A DNA stretch of 64,000 bases, taken from positions 555,485,716 to 555,549,715 of the forward strand of contig NC_057802.1 of assembly GCF_018294505.1 (NCBI RefSeq). The letters run 5' to 3'. The notes under the pieces are model-generated. The model was not told the origin of the DNA. It ran no database searches and worked only from the letters and a program-made list of their open reading frames with translations. Below, in pieces: positions 46,137 through 58,355 of this stretch (position 1 is its first letter; each line of letters opens with the position of its first letter). Both the position numbers and the translations under genes were made by a program. The DNA is from Triticum aestivum (taxonomy: Eukaryota > Streptophyta > Magnoliopsida > Poales > Poaceae).

Positions 46137-46681
46137 CTAGGTATTGTCATCTTTGGCTTTCAACTTTTTAGCGGAATCAAGCTCGAATCCGGGAGGTTCT
46201 TTACGTTTCCCTTCATATTCTAAAATTTTTAGATCTAAAGAATCCAACCGCTTATTGCAAAGAGTAATCAACATATTCATGCGGTGAATATTTCCGCTAA
46301 CGTTCTTAAGAGGTTCAAGAGACTTCTGTAAAATCTTAGTTACTTCGCAATTTTTTTCAAAAACTTGTGTCTCTTCCTGGGTATGATGGGGCCCCTTTTG
46401 TTGAGGTAGTGTTCCCACTATACCTTCTATAACTTCATGCGCAATATGGGGATCAATTTCATAAAATTGCCTTTGGCAATGCAATCCAAGAGTTGTCTAT
46501 GAGACATATTTAATCCAACATAAAAATTGCGAAGCAAAATTCTCAGGTTCACTTCAAAGGTACAATTACGGTAAGACTCCATTATTCTCAACCAGGCATC
46601 TTTTAAGTTTTCTCCTTGTCTTTGTTTGAAGTGAAAAACTTCAAACTCAGGGGACAATGGAGTAGATAAGGGACTAGCCAT
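46137..46681 (-). pseudogene. Gag of the nested Gypsy element, frameshifted
   Basis: ATG at 46681 (MASPLSTPLSPEFEVF). The gag core follows (GENLKDAWLRIMESY, LRILLRNFYVGLN), as in other Ty3/Gypsy gag proteins. Near 46465 the frame changes and continues as YEIDPHIAHEVIEGIVG to a stop at 46137. About 180 residues in all, short for Gag, with no zinc knuckle. It could not support packaging alone. Confidence 0.65.
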
Positions 46682-46871
46682 AACGACAAGCAAACGGAAA
46701 AGAGGCAAACAGAAAAGAGAGGGCGAATAAAACGGCAAGGATGAAGTGGGGGAGAGGAAAACGAGAGGCAAATGGCGAATAATGTAATGCGGGAGATAAG
46801 GGTTTGTGATGGGTACTTGGTATGTTGACTTTTGCGTAGACCTCCCCGGCAACGGCGCCAGAAATCCTTCT

Positions 46872-48440
46872 TGCTACCTCTTGAGCACTGCGTTGGTTTT
46901 CCCTTGAAGAGGAAAGGGTGATGCAGCAAAGTAGCGTAAGTATTTCCCTCAGTTTTTGAGAACCAAGGTATCAATCCAGTAGGAGGCTACACACGAGTCC
47001 CTCGCACCTACACAAACAAATAAATCCTCGCAACCAACGCGATAAGGGGTTGTCAATCCCTACACGGTCACTTACGAGAGTGAGATCTGATAGATATGAT
47101 AAGATAATATTTTTGGTATTTTTGTGATAAAGATGCAAAGTAAAATAAAAGGCAACGAAATAGCTAAGTGTTGGAAGATTAATATGATGGAAAATAGACC
47201 CGGGGGCCATAGGTTTCACTAGTGGCTTCTCTCGAGAGCATAAGTATTTACGGTGGGTGAACAAATTACTGTTGAGCAATTGACAGAATTGAGCATAGTT
47301 ATGAGAATATCTAGGCATGATCATGTATATAGGCATCACGTCCGAGACAAGTAGACCGACTCCTGCCTGCATCTACTACTATTACTCCACACATCGACCG
47401 CTATCCAGCATGCATCTAGAGTATTAAGTTCATAAGAACAGAGTAACGCTTTAAGCAAGATGACATGATGTAGAGGGATAAACTCATGCAATATGATATA
47501 AACCCCATCTTGTTATCCTCGATGGCAACAATACAATACGTGCCTTGCTGCCCCTACTGTCACTGGGAAAGGACACCGCAAGATTGAACCCAAAGCTAAG
47601 CACTTCTCCCATTGCAAGAAAGATCAATCTAGTAGGCCAAACCAAACTGATAATTCGAAGAGACTTGCAAAGATAACCAATCATACATAAAAGAATTCAG
47701 AAGATTCAAATATTGTTCATAGATAAACTTGATCATAAACCCACAATTCATCGGTCTCAACAAACACACCGCAAAAGAAGATTACATCGAATAGATCTCC
47801 ACAAGAGAGGGGGAGAACATTGTATTGAGATCCAAAAAGAGAGAAGAAGCCATCTAGCTAATAACTATGGACCCGAAGGTCTGAGGTAAACTACTCACAC
47901 TTCATCGGAGAGGCTATGGTGTTGATGTAGAAGCCCTCCGTGATCGATGCCCCCTCCGGCGGAGCTCCGGAACAGGCCCCAAGATGGGATCTCACGGGTA
48001 CAGAAGGTTGCGGCGGTGGAATTAGGTTTTTGGCTCCGTATCTGGTAGTTTGGGGGTACGTAGGTATATATAGGAGGAAGGAGTACGTCGGTGGAGCAAC
48101 GTGGGGCCCACGAGGGTGGAGGGCGCGCCCAGGGGGTAGGCGCGCCCCCTACCTCGTGGCTTCCTGGTAGCTTTCTTGACGTAGGGTCCAAGTCCTCTGG
48201 ATCACGTTCGTTCCGAAAATCACGTTCCCGAAGGTTTCATTCCGTTTGGACTCCGTTTGATATTCTTTTTCTGCGAAACTCTGAAAAAGGCAAAAAACAG
48301 CAATTCTGGGCTGGGCCTCCGGTTAATAGGTAAGTCCAAAAAATAATATAAAAGTGTATAATAAAGCCCAATAATGTCCAAAACAGAAGATAATATAGCA
48401 TGGAGCAATCAAAAATTATAGATACGTTGGAGACGTATCA
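46872..48440 (-). repeat. 5' LTR of the nested Gypsy element
   Basis: 1569 bp, nearly identical to 41744-43313. It ends at 48440 directly before CACGC. Confidence 0.9.
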
Positions 48441-48979
48441 CACGCAACCTCCTTCGAAAGAAGGGGGGTATGCCTATTCCACCGGTGACCCCTGTCCAAC
48501 CAGGGGCACCAGATAATCTGCTAGAACCGCTGCGAGGCGCTTCCCTTGTGGATGAGCACCGTGTTGTTATGGACATGGTGATTGAAAGGGTTCAGTCCGC
48601 CTAAAGCGGACTAACCGAAGCTTGCAGCACCCTGCTGACAGGTTTTGAGGTAAGCGACGCAGAAAGAGAAAATCCCAATATAGACAGTAGCCCCTGAGAC
48701 GGAATCCGGCACGCAACCTCCTTCGAAAGAAGGGGGTATGCCTATTCCACAGGTGACCCCTGTCCAACCAGGGGCACCAGATAATCTGCTGGAAGCGCTG
48801 CAAGGCGCTTCCATTGTGGATGAGCACCGTGTTCTTATGGGCACGGTGATTGAAAGGGTTCAGTCCGCCAAGTGCGGACTAACCGAAGCCTGCAGCAGCC
48901 TGCGGACAGGTTTTGAGGTAAGCGACGCAGAAAGAGAAAATCCCAATATAGACAGTAGCGCCTGAGACACTGTCCGGTG
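48441..48979 (+). repeat. 269-bp tandem duplication of an exon in Gypsy copy 2
   Basis: CACGCAACCTCCTTCGAAAG starts at 48441 and again at 48710. Each unit holds the end of exon 3 of the plus-strand gene (ASLVDEHR / ASIVDEHR, LTEACS), its GTAAGC donor (FEV) and the start of the next intron. The second unit lacks the stop that interrupts the first (TAA near 48602). The nested Gypsy element inserted exactly at the left edge. Confidence 0.9.
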
Positions 48980-50075
48980 TTTCGGAAAGAAAAGGCCGGA
49001 TAGAGGATCAATCCTTTATTGTAGGAAACTAACTAAATTTGTCGGGAATGAATATGCAGGCGTCGCTGCTGGCCGCGGCCTCGCATGCTGCCGAAGTCTC
49101 CGAACTAAAGCGGAGGCTGGAGAAGGCCGGGGAGGAGCTTGGCTAGGTGAAGAGGCAGCTCCAGGAGAATCAAGGTATGTAATAACCAGGGAAATACTCG
49201 AAAAGAGTAAGATGATATATATTGACCGAAGTGTCATGATATGTATAGGAGCAACAACCAAGGTCGAGACCCTGAAGAAGGCCCTGGCCGAAGCCGAGGG
49301 GAAGGCTGTCAAGGAGCAGGCCGCCCGTAAGAAGCTCAAGGCCCGGGTCAACGAGGTCCAACAGGAGCTCCAGGACGCGGTGAGGAAGTGCGAGACTTTG
49401 GAGCGCGATGCATCGGTTCGAGAGACCGAACTCGCCAAGGCTCGTCAGGGCGCGGAGACGGCCCGAAATGAGGCCCAGGGCGCCCTCCAAGAGATTCAGG
49501 AGGCCAAGAAGATCGTGGCGGCAAGGCATTTAGTATGCAAAGCAAGTATATGAAGAAGAAGTATTTCTTACTAACCCGGATTCGGAGTTCTCCAGGAGCC
49601 TTCGTAGATCTACCGCAGAGTGTGTCCGACGCCGCGGAGTTCTTTCAAGCCGAAGAAGGGAGCTCCACGAAGAAATTATTCTGTCGCAGTATCTTGCGCC
49701 AGAGCATCCTGTGCCCTTCACCGATCAGCTGAAACAACTGGTGGAGCTGCATAGGGTGGCCGAACTAGCCATGAAGGATTTGATAATCCGGCTATGGCCA
49801 GCCGAAGCTATGCCCGGCAGCTACTTCGGACTCGTGAAGCGGCTGGTGAACGCCTGTCCTCGGCTGGACGTCGTCAAGCGATCGGCCTGTATTGAAGGTG
49901 CACGCATGGCCTTCGCCCGTTGCAAGATGTGGTGGGCGAAGATGGACGCTGTCGAGCTGACCAGGGGACGCCAGAGGGCAAGGAGCACCGCACACCTGAG
50001 CGCTATTTTGCGGATGTCCTAGAGGGGTCTCGCATTGCAGCAACGCAGTGTGGGCAAGACATTATTTTCGAATGA
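48980..50075 (+). pseudogene. Plus-strand gene of Gypsy copy 2, last exons
   Basis: Exon 4 begins after GAATATGCAG at about 49060 (ASLLAAASHAAEVSELKR) and has one in-frame TAG near 49144. Exon 5 starts near 49250 and encodes an Ala/Glu/Lys-rich coiled coil (KALAEAEGKAVKEQAARK). Exon 6 starts near 49596 and ends IIFE, stop at 50073-50075. A motif in exon 6 (FTDQLKQLVELHRVAELAMK) matches FSDQLKQLVELHRSVELAMK of copy 1. Frame changes near 49660 and 49970 inactivate it. Confidence 0.7.
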
Positions 50076-51306
50076 ATACGTTCATGTTGTCTTTTCCTGG
50101 AATGATGAAAAGAAGTCGGTTTGTAATATAATGCTTGTTATGTTTTAATTTTTTTCCTCCTGTGCGGCCGTGTTGTATGAAATCTGAGGGTTGGCCAGTC
50201 GTCGGCTTCATCCCCCACGTAGGTAGTACGGACGTGCTTGGGATGGAATCTAAACAATCTTGATCCAATTATATGGTCCTTGAAGGAGTTGTTTAGCGCA
50301 ACGAACCAGGCAATCAGACTATGCGGCTTGAATGCCCTCACTTAGCCATAGGAGTTTTACAATAAAACATGTGTGCAGCCCCTAGTATCCGAACCAGAGT
50401 GCTATGGGCGTCTGATCGGGAAGTGCCGATCCTTCGCGTAATGCGGAAGAAATCTCCAACGATTTGCAACCTCCGAAGAGCTGACCGGCTCTCGCTGTAT
50501 CATGATAGTCAGTTTTTGGCTTTCTCTACTGAGGTGCTCCTTTGGATAAATCAGGGCACAATCGCAGTAGTTCTCCCTTTACTACCTTAGCCGATATAGC
50601 GGAACGTAAGGTAGCAAGCACAGGAGCCGGGCAACCCAACTATTGACCAAAGACATGATTCGGAGCCAATGCATATAGTGCTAAATTCGGGGTGCCGAAC
50701 TATACTGTAAAAGTGTTCGTACTTTTGTTGCCATGTTGTGGGGTGCTATGAAGCCCCTGGCAAGTTGGAACGCACCGAGTGTACGGATGCTATCTGATAG
50801 AATTACCAGAAAGAAAAAAAAAGGAAGAGAAAAAAAAGGAAGAAGCAGTGGTAAGCTAAAGTCGTGGAAACTTGGGCCGCAAACTGTTTCTACTATAATT
50901 TCATTGGTGCATTACAGCGCATTTATACAAGTAGTGCAGTAAGCTAAAAGGCTATTTACTATGGCTTCACCAAGAGAGAGCTGCGTATGAGTCCTGAAGA
51001 TAGGTAAAGGGATCGTTAAAGAGACCACCTAAGAGTTTTCCAGTACGTCCATGCTTCTTGTTGTCTTGGTGTTTTTGTCCTTCAAGAGGACCAATGATCA
51101 GGCCGCCAGGAAAGGCCTGTAAAAAGAACAAAAATAAAAGAAGAAAGGGAAATAGTGAAAGTATGAGTGTCCGGGGCGGTCGAGCTGCCCTGTGGATCAC
51201 AAGTTAGCTATGCCTCCGTCGATATCCATGGGATTTTGAGTGCGTAGTTATGTACGCGCGGCACGATTGCCACAACTCGATAGGGACTGAGACGGAGGCC
51301 GGATTG
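50076..51306. other. Spacer of Gypsy copy 2
   Basis: Corresponds to 3270-4434 of copy 1. No coding region is supported. Confidence 0.5.
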
Positions 51307-52023
51307 CTAGTCGAGCTCCTGACGAGCCGAGCTATCCTTCTGCAGGGTAGTTCGGACCCTCTTAATGGTGTCCATGGGCCCGGCAACCGAATTAGGGTTC
51401 TGCTTGAGAAGACCACTATGTACTTCTGCTGCTAAGGCGGCTGTGTGCTCTTCTGTACGGAGGGAGCATTCCGTATTTCCGTTGACCGTGATGACGCGGC
51501 GTGGACCGGGCATCTTGAGCTTGAGATAAGCATAGTGTGGCACAGCGTTGAATCGCGCGAATGCGGTTCGTCCGAGCAGTGCGTGATAGCCGCTGCGAAA
51601 GGGGACGATGTCGAAGATTAACTCCTCACTTCGGAAATTGTCTGGAGACCCGAAGACAACCTCTAGCATGATTGAGCCTATACAACGGGCCTCCACACAT
51701 GGTATGACTCCCTTAAAGGTAGTTTTTGTGGGCTTGATCCGTGATGGATTGATGCCCATTTTTCGCACTGTATCCTGGTAGAGCAGATTGAGGCTGCTAC
51801 CTCCGTCCATAAGGACGTGCGTCAGGTGAAATCCGTCAATGATTGGATCGAGGACTAGCGCGGCCGAACCGCCATGACGGATGCCGGTCGGATGATCCCG
51901 ACGATCAAAGGTGATCGAGAATGATGACCATGGATTGAATTTTGGGGCGACTGGCTCTATCGCGTAGACGTCCCTTAGTGCGCGCTTGCGTTCCCTTTTA
52001 TGGATGTGTGTAGCATATATCAT
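51307..52023 (-). pseudogene. Aspartic protease domain of Gypsy copy 2
   Basis: 238 residues, about 85 percent identical by eye to 4435-5160, with VLMDGGSSLNLLY and the GYHALLGRTAFARFNAV region. The frame is open here, but separated from gag by a frame change and the G/C-rich linker near 52045. Confidence 0.75.
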
Positions 52024-52136
52024 GTTTACTGTTTTGACTTGGGGGGGGGAGGACTTCTTCTGTCCCCCTGTGTTCGGTTGCCAGGGCTCCTCGTCGTCGT
52101 CCTCTCTCTGTGGTCCCTTTTTCCTGTTCTCGACGT

Positions 52137-54685
52137 TTAATTTGCCGGCCTGTTTAAAAACCCAACAATCTCTGTTGGTATGATTGGCTGGTTTGTCTGG
52201 GGTGCCATGTATCTGGCATGGCGGTCGAGTATGCGGTCCAGGCTAGATGGTCCCTGATTGTTTCTCCTGTACGGTTTCTTCCGCTGGCCGGACTTGGAGC
52301 CACTGAATTCGGCGTTGACTGTAGTGTCGTCGGTATTGTCACCATTGCTTCGGCGTTTGTGCTTGTTACGTCGGAGCTTGCCGTTGCTGTTCTTAACCTC
52401 AGAGGGGCCTGCCTCCCTGGCTGTGTTTTTGCTACAAGCCAACCAACTATTCTCACCCGCGCAAAAGCGGGTCATGAGTGCCGTGAGGGCTGCCATAGAT
52501 TTTGGCTTTTCTTGGCCGAGGTGGCGGGCGAGCCATTTGTCACGGATGCTATGCTTAAAGGCCGCTAGGGCTTCTGCATCCGGACAGTCGACAATCTGGT
52601 TCTTTTTAGTTAGGAACCTAGTCCAGAACTTCCTGGCTGACTCCCCGGACTGTTGAACTATGTGGCTTAAGTCATCGGCGTTTGGTGGCCGGACATATGT
52701 ACCTTGGAAGTTGTTGAGGAAGGCCTCTTCCAAGTCCTCCCAGCTGCCAATAGAATTTTCAGGCAGGCTGTTTAACCAGTGCCGAGCTGGTCCTTTAAGC
52801 TTTCGCGGGAGGTACTTGATAGCGTGGAGGTCATCTCCCCGTGCCATGTGGGTGTGGAGGATAAAATCCTCGATCCATACCGCGGGATCAGTTGTCCCGT
52901 CGTATGATTCAATATTCACGGGTTTGAACCCTTCGGGGAATTCATGATCCATTACTTCATCAGTGAAGCAAAGAGGGTGTGCGGTGCCTCTGTATCTGGC
53001 CGCATCGCGCCGTAGCTCCGATGGAGTTCGTCTGCCGTTATCGGCTCGGGTGTGACTAGGTTTGTCACGTCCGAATAGGTAGCCATCATCACGTGTCGAG
53101 GGACGTCCTCGCGATCCATAAATCGATCAGGTATGTCCTGCTCTACTATCCAGCGTCTGCCGGAGGTCGTATGTATGACTCCGAACTGTTTCGTCTCTAT
53201 TTTTACGAGGCGGTGGGGCAGGCTGCTGTTCGGCCAGAGTTGCCGCTCTATCCCGACCACGTGGTGATCGGTCCGCCGCACTGTCCCGACCGCGTAGTGG
53301 TCGATCGGCCGCATTACGCGAGGGAGGTATGGGCTCCGGCGCCTCTTCATCGAACTGGGGTAGCAGCCTTCGCTTCGGGTAACTCTTGGCTGGGCGTCTG
53401 AGGCCGTATTCTTCGGCTGCCAAGACATCAGTCCATCTGTCGACGAGCAGATCTTGGTCAGCTTGAAGCTGCTGCTGTTTCTTTTTCAGGCTCCTTGCAG
53501 TGACTATTAGCTGGCGCTTGAAGCGCTCCTGCTCGAGAGGTTCCTCAGGCACGATGAAATCTTTGTTGCCGAGGCTTTCCTCATCCTCGAAGAGCGGACG
53601 ATAACTACCGGCCTCCGAGTCGTTGGGCCTGGCCTGTTCGTCGGGGCTAGCTTGCCCGTTTTCTTGCTCCTCCTGTTCGGATGTTACCTCAGCAAGGTCT
53701 TCACTATTTTCGGCATTGTCCGGAGTATTATTTTCACCGGTGCCAGCATTGGTGTCTTTTGAACGACGTGACTTAGAGCGGCGCTGAGGACGCTGGCGTT
53801 TTTGCTGTGTCTCAGGAGGTTTATTCTCGACTGGATTTTCTTTGTCATCGTCGTTGGTTGTTTTGGGTGTATCCACCATGTACACATAGTACAAAGAAGT
53901 GGCCGTCCAGCGTCCAGTATATGGCGGATTTTGGTCTTGCTCTTCATCAGCATCGTCGTCCATACCGTCGATGTCTTCGGAGCCGTAATCAAGCGTGTCG
54001 GTTAAATCCTCGACCGTGGCTATGAAGTGGGTGGCAGGTGGGAAGCAAAATTCTCCATTGTCAGCCCCTAGTTCGAACCGAACATAGTTCGGCTGTGAGT
54101 CCCCGCCAAGGACAAGTTCTTTAAGGAGTTCAGCACATCGCCCAAGGGCGAGTGCTGGAAGATGTCTGCGGCGCTGAACTCGAAGATCGATAAGCGATCA
54201 AGTTCGGCATCCGCGGACTCACATGGTTCGGAACTTATACCCAGAGAAGAGTCCGGAGTTCCGGTGACACGAGTATTGTGTGAGGTTAAGTCCATGTGCG
54301 ACTCCAACGCCGGGGAATCTCTGGCCTCCGTGGTGGGGTTGAGCCTCCAATCCTTGGATGCCGCAGTATGCTCCGGATCTAAGGCCAGAGTGGTTACATG
54401 AGCTATCTTCTGGATGCGGTCTGACGACAGATTTAGGTTATGTTCGTCGAGGTGACCAGGAGCGGTCGCCGCGGTCTCGAATCCGGCGAAGATCAAATCT
54501 CCACGGATGTCCGCAACGTAATTCAAGCTCCCAAATCTGACCTGATGGCCAGGGGCGTAGCTATCGATCTGCTCCAAGTGGCCAAACGAGTTGGCCCGCG
54601 GCGCGAAGCCGCCGAACACGAAGATCTATCCGGGGAGGAAGGTTTCTCCTTGGACATCGTCATTGTCGACGATTGAAGGGGCCAT
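52137..54685 (-). pseudogene. Gag of Gypsy copy 2, broken
   Basis: ATG at 54685 (MAPSIVDND). A TAG near 54630 replaces the Gln of copy 1 (LPG^IFVFGG), a frame change lies near 54100, and stops follow RAGHT near 53127. The gag core is open from 52952 (GPARHWLNSLPENSI) to 52137 and ends in the zinc-knuckle-like segment. The acidic Arg/Ser-rich middle (53963-53130) is preserved, with an extra repeat of GRD (DRPLRGRD, DRSPRGRD) not present in copy 1. Confidence 0.75.
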
Positions 54686-54732
54686 CGACCCTTTTGGGGA
54701 CGGCACAGTGAAACTCTCAATGAAAGCACTAA

Positions 54733-55212
54733 TGTCGGTGTCAAAACCGGCGGATCTCGGGTAGGGGGTCCCGAACTGTGCGTCTAAGGTTGATGGTAAC
54801 AGGAGATAGGGAACACGATGTTTACCCAGGTTCGGGCCCTCTCTATGGAAGTAATACCCTACTTCCTGCTTGATTGATCTTGATGAATATGAGTATTATA
54901 AGAGTTGATATACCACGAGATCGTAATGGCTAAACTCTAGGAGTCTAGCTTGTATGACTATGGTAATGAATCTCTCCTCCTCCGGACTAAGTCCTCCGGT
55001 TTATATAGACACCAGGATGATCTAGGGTTACATAAGGTCGGTTACAAAGAAAGGAATCTACATATTCGGTCGCCAAGCTTGCCTTCCAAGCCAAGAAGAG
55101 TCCCATCCGGACACGGGTGCAGTCTTCGGTCTTCGTATCTTTACAGCCCATCAGTCCGGCCCATGGCTAACAGGCCGGACGCCCGAGAACCCCTTAGTCC
55201 AGGACTCCCTCA
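54733..55212 (-). repeat. 5' LTR of Gypsy copy 2
   Basis: 480 bp, TGTCGGTGTC to CTCCCTCA; followed by the target duplication CCTAC at 55213-55217. Confidence 0.93.
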
Positions 55213-55217
55213 CCTAC

Positions 55218-55393
55218 TGCTAAGCCACTTAGCAGTAGCGCTGGTAGCGCTACTGCTAAGTAGCTATTGCAGTAGCACGGGTAGAAACGCGCTACTGCTA
55301 AACGTTAGCTATAGCATCGTATCAGTAGCGAAGTGCCCCGCGCTACTGATAGCACTTAGACCCGCGCTACTGCTAGGCTTTTCCTTAGTAGTG
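55218..55393 (+). mobile_element. CACTA terminal region, right end
   Basis: Ends CCTTAGTAGTG at 55393, the inverted CACTAC terminus. About eight subterminal copies of CAGTAGCG or its complement CGCTACTG, in both orientations, fill the last 170 bp; these are the usual transposase-binding repeats. Joined to 30413 before the Gypsy insertion. Confidence 0.8.
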
Positions 55394-55979
55394 ATATTTT
55401 TATAAATAACATGAAATTCATGTTTTGTCGGGCTTGGGGCCAGGCTGCGGGCTAGAAAGTGCGCAAACCTCTTTTTACCTGTTCCTCGAGGTACCGGCAA
55501 ACCATCCGCCGTTCGTCTGGTTGCGATTCGTGTGTTGACGTGGCCCACCTCTCCTATAGCACTTGTATTCTCATAACCCACCTCTCGTATAACATTGTTG
55601 TATGTCAGATGGCTGGCCCACCTCTTTTCACCACTTTGCACTAGTATGTCAGCTATAGGTACTACTTTTGCCAGCGCACTGTACGCATGCATGCAACTTC
55701 ATTCCTCTCTCTGCCCTTCCAAACAAATCCATCTTTTTATTTTTGCTTACGATTTTAGATGATCACTATTTTCACAATAAAAATCTGTTATTGAACTTTT
55801 TATATATATTCAGATTCCTTGCAACATGATCTTCAGAACAAGTTCAATCTTGAATATTTTTCAACTAGATTTAGAAATAACGTTTTTCATAGTCTCAAAA
55901 AAATACCTAGTTTCATAGATTTCAGTTAGTCCAAAAAATAAATTTCACTAAGTTCATAGATATAAATTATTTCAAAGAA
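55394..55979. other. AT-rich flank, no gene recognised
   Basis: Nothing coding is supported. Confidence 0.4.
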
Positions 55980-56815
55980 TTGAAACATATATTTTAAGTC
56001 AAAATGATTGAAAATCAATCTTTTATAAGGACTAAAATCGGTATTCTAAAATGAGTGAAATAATTCAACCACGTCTTTTGAAATGAAACGAGCAAAATTT
56101 GTACTTTCAAATGAGTGAAATTAGTTCTCTAAAATGATTGAAATAAATTTTATTTGAATGATATTTTTTCAATGAGTGAATAGTTTTAAATTGAAGTTTT
56201 TTTAAACCCCTTATTTCAGTGTGTATATTGTGAGTGTAATAGGTTTTTTGAAAATAGTAAATGAGTGAAATCTATCTTTTGTAACAAGTGAAATCACTTT
56301 TTTGAAACAAGTGAAATATAGTATTTCAATTGAGTGTGTGTAATATGTTTTCTGAAATATATTACACTCTCTCAAATCTTGTATGTATTCAGATAAGAAA
56401 ATATAGTATTTCAATTGAGTGATCGGATTTGTTTTTTGAATTGAGTGAAATCAGTTTTTGAAATACTTGAAATGGGTTATTCGAAACGAGTGAAATCAAA
56501 TGAGTAAAGTTTTTTAATGAAATGATTTATTTTTATTTTTATTTGAAACATACCAGCTTCTTGAAACAAGTTTTTTTAAATGAGTTAAATTATCTTTTGA
56601 AAATTATTGTAACATGTTGTTCTTTCAAATGAAACAACTGAAATCAGTTGTATCAAATGAGTGAAATCATTTGTTTGATGAAATCAGTGAAATCAGTTTT
56701 TGTAATGTGTGAAATAAATTTTGGAAATGAATGAAATCCATCATTTTGAATGGGCCTAAATCCATCTTTTCAAAATGAGTGAAATATGTTTTCTCAAGTG
56801 AGTGAAATTAGGAAT
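55980..56815. repeat. Degenerate AT-rich tandem repeat, core GAGTGAAAT
   Basis: GAGTGAAAT or a one-base variant (AAGTGAAAT, CAGTGAAAT, TGTGAAAT) recurs at least 18 times, mostly 20-35 bases apart and all on the plus strand, usually within TTTTGAAATGAGTGAAATCA-like context. The units have diverged strongly, so this is an old array. No coding. Confidence 0.7.
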
Positions 56816-57170
56816 ACTCTCAAAACATTTTTACGAAAAAGCAAAATAATCTTACGTTTTATGAAAGTGATTTCAAAGATAATTGAAATATATAAAATAA
56901 AAAAGCAGTCCAAATATATCCAAGATTGATCTTCATCCGAAGGTCTTGTAACCACGATTTCAAATATATAAAAAGTTTCAAAAATGAACATTTGGTTTAA
57001 AACATATCACTCGTTTAAAAAACAAAGATGAAATAAAATGCATGTCATCATGTGGGGAGAAACAATACATGCATTGGCGGTCATGTTGTATTCTAGAGTA
57101 TTGCTTTGGGAAAGAATTGTCTTGTTTATACCTAACGTGCTGCACCAATCTTGATGAATTTAACGAACGA
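56816..57170. other. AT-rich sequence, no gene recognised
   Basis: No feature is supported. Confidence 0.4.
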
Positions 57171-58346
57171 TGGATTGTTCACCTGTAGATACCGATTCCG
57201 GTAAATTTACTTATTCGCTGGAAAGTGAGGCCCCAGCCCGGCCCGAACATCGGGCTTCAACAAGCACCTTCTGTCAATCGGACAGCACCACCGCGCCGAC
57301 CGTGTTGACGCCCGGGAGGAGCGGCAACCCGTTGCGCCGGCGAGGTCACCCAATGCCGCAGAACTTGAGCAGCAGCATGCCGGTGCAATGCTTGAGCACG
57401 TCAAGGTGCGCCCACGCACTGCCCAGGCACCGGAGCCCTACGCCCGCCCGCCGACCCCGAAGAACTACGACAGAGCCACCGCCTCCTCCTCCTGGTCATC
57501 ATCGGCAGCGACGAGAGCCCGAAGCACCCCTGTGCGACAAGCACGTTGAGAGAGTCGATGACCCCCGCGGGCTCCGGCGTGGGCAGGCCGAAGGCGGTGA
57601 AAGGCCCTGCGCGCACGGCGACCCGTCGCGCCGGATGCCATGGCCCGCCCACACGCGGCCATCCAGCAGCTAGAAGATGTCCGGAAGATGTCTGTGGCAC
57701 CGGCGAGAGGTGCAGCTGCACGGGGAGAGGATGCGTTGCGGGGCCGGAGGTGCTAGCCCAAGGCCCCAAGCCCACGCCGGAATGCATGCGTGCAGGAGGT
57801 GTCGGTTTGAGGAGCAGCTGTAGCACCGCTGTACAACCTGCACGCGCTCCTTCGTGCCCTCAGAGTCACATGGCAAGCCAAGCAGGGGCGCGGGTCGGCG
57901 AGCACGAGAAGCAGTAGCGGCAACAAAGGCTGCTTGTGGCGGTGTGCGACGGCAGCCCATGGCGCCGGTTAGCACCACGGGGTGGCGGCCGGGAGGTGCC
58001 TAGGTGGCGAGCAGCACGCGAAAGCCGGGGGAGAGCAGCCCATGCTTTGACGCGCATACTAGCTGCTCGATGAAATGTCCTAGAGAATATATTGTCAGGA
58101 AGAAGAGTGTTGGTGTTGACATGTGGGCCCCACATGTCATAAGGGTCAACTTAACGGCCCGACGTAACGGAGTTGAATTTCGCCCCGCCTATCATATACA
58201 CGTTTAAATCGTTTAAACTGACCGTGCTGTGCCGTGAGGTGCAAGTTGTGGCTGTGTCCCGTGTGGTCTTCAGGTGTCCGAAGGAGTGGCCAGCACGGAT
58301 GGTTAAGGAGGAGCACAAGGCTTGCCGGGGATGAGCCGTGGGTGGG
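57171..58346. other. GC-rich block of unknown origin
   Basis: GC-rich from about 57230 to 58040 with open frames on both strands (for example 57170-57673 plus and 57401-57826 minus), none of which I recognise. The right end (CACATGTGGG... near 58110-58145) is like the flank of Mutator elements. It may be the interior of a larger transposon into which MULE 2 inserted, with its other half at 59530-59980. Confidence 0.3.
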
Positions 58347-58355
58347 GACAATGAC

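Larger units (their letters stand above)
41744..48440 (-). mobile_element. Non-autonomous Gypsy element with TGATACGTCTCC ends (Sabrina/WHAM type), nested in Gypsy copy 2
   Basis: 6697 bp with LTRs of 1570 and 1569 bp that differ at about 15 positions by eye. The flanks are CACAC (41739-41743) and CACGC (48441-48445): a 5-bp target duplication with one mismatch. The tandem copy at 48705-48714 (CCGGCACGCA) shows that CACGC is the original. Only a broken gag is present, no pol. The primer-binding side is at 46860 (minus: GGATTTCTGGCGCCGTTG) and a G-rich polypurine tract follows 43313 (minus GCTTGGGGATGC). The family name is from memory. Confidence 0.9.
30419..55212 (-). mobile_element. Non-autonomous ambisense Gypsy element, copy 2 (Fatima-like), with two nested elements
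   Basis: 24.8 kb overall, about 9.5 kb without the insertions at 31820-40415 and 41744-48440. Both LTRs (480 bp) and a perfect 5-bp target duplication are present. Gag and protease run on the minus strand from 54685 to 51307, and the spliced gene runs on the plus strand from 31446 to 50075. No pol is present. The LTRs differ at about 20 of 480 positions by eye. It inserted in a CACTA element. Confidence 0.92.
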
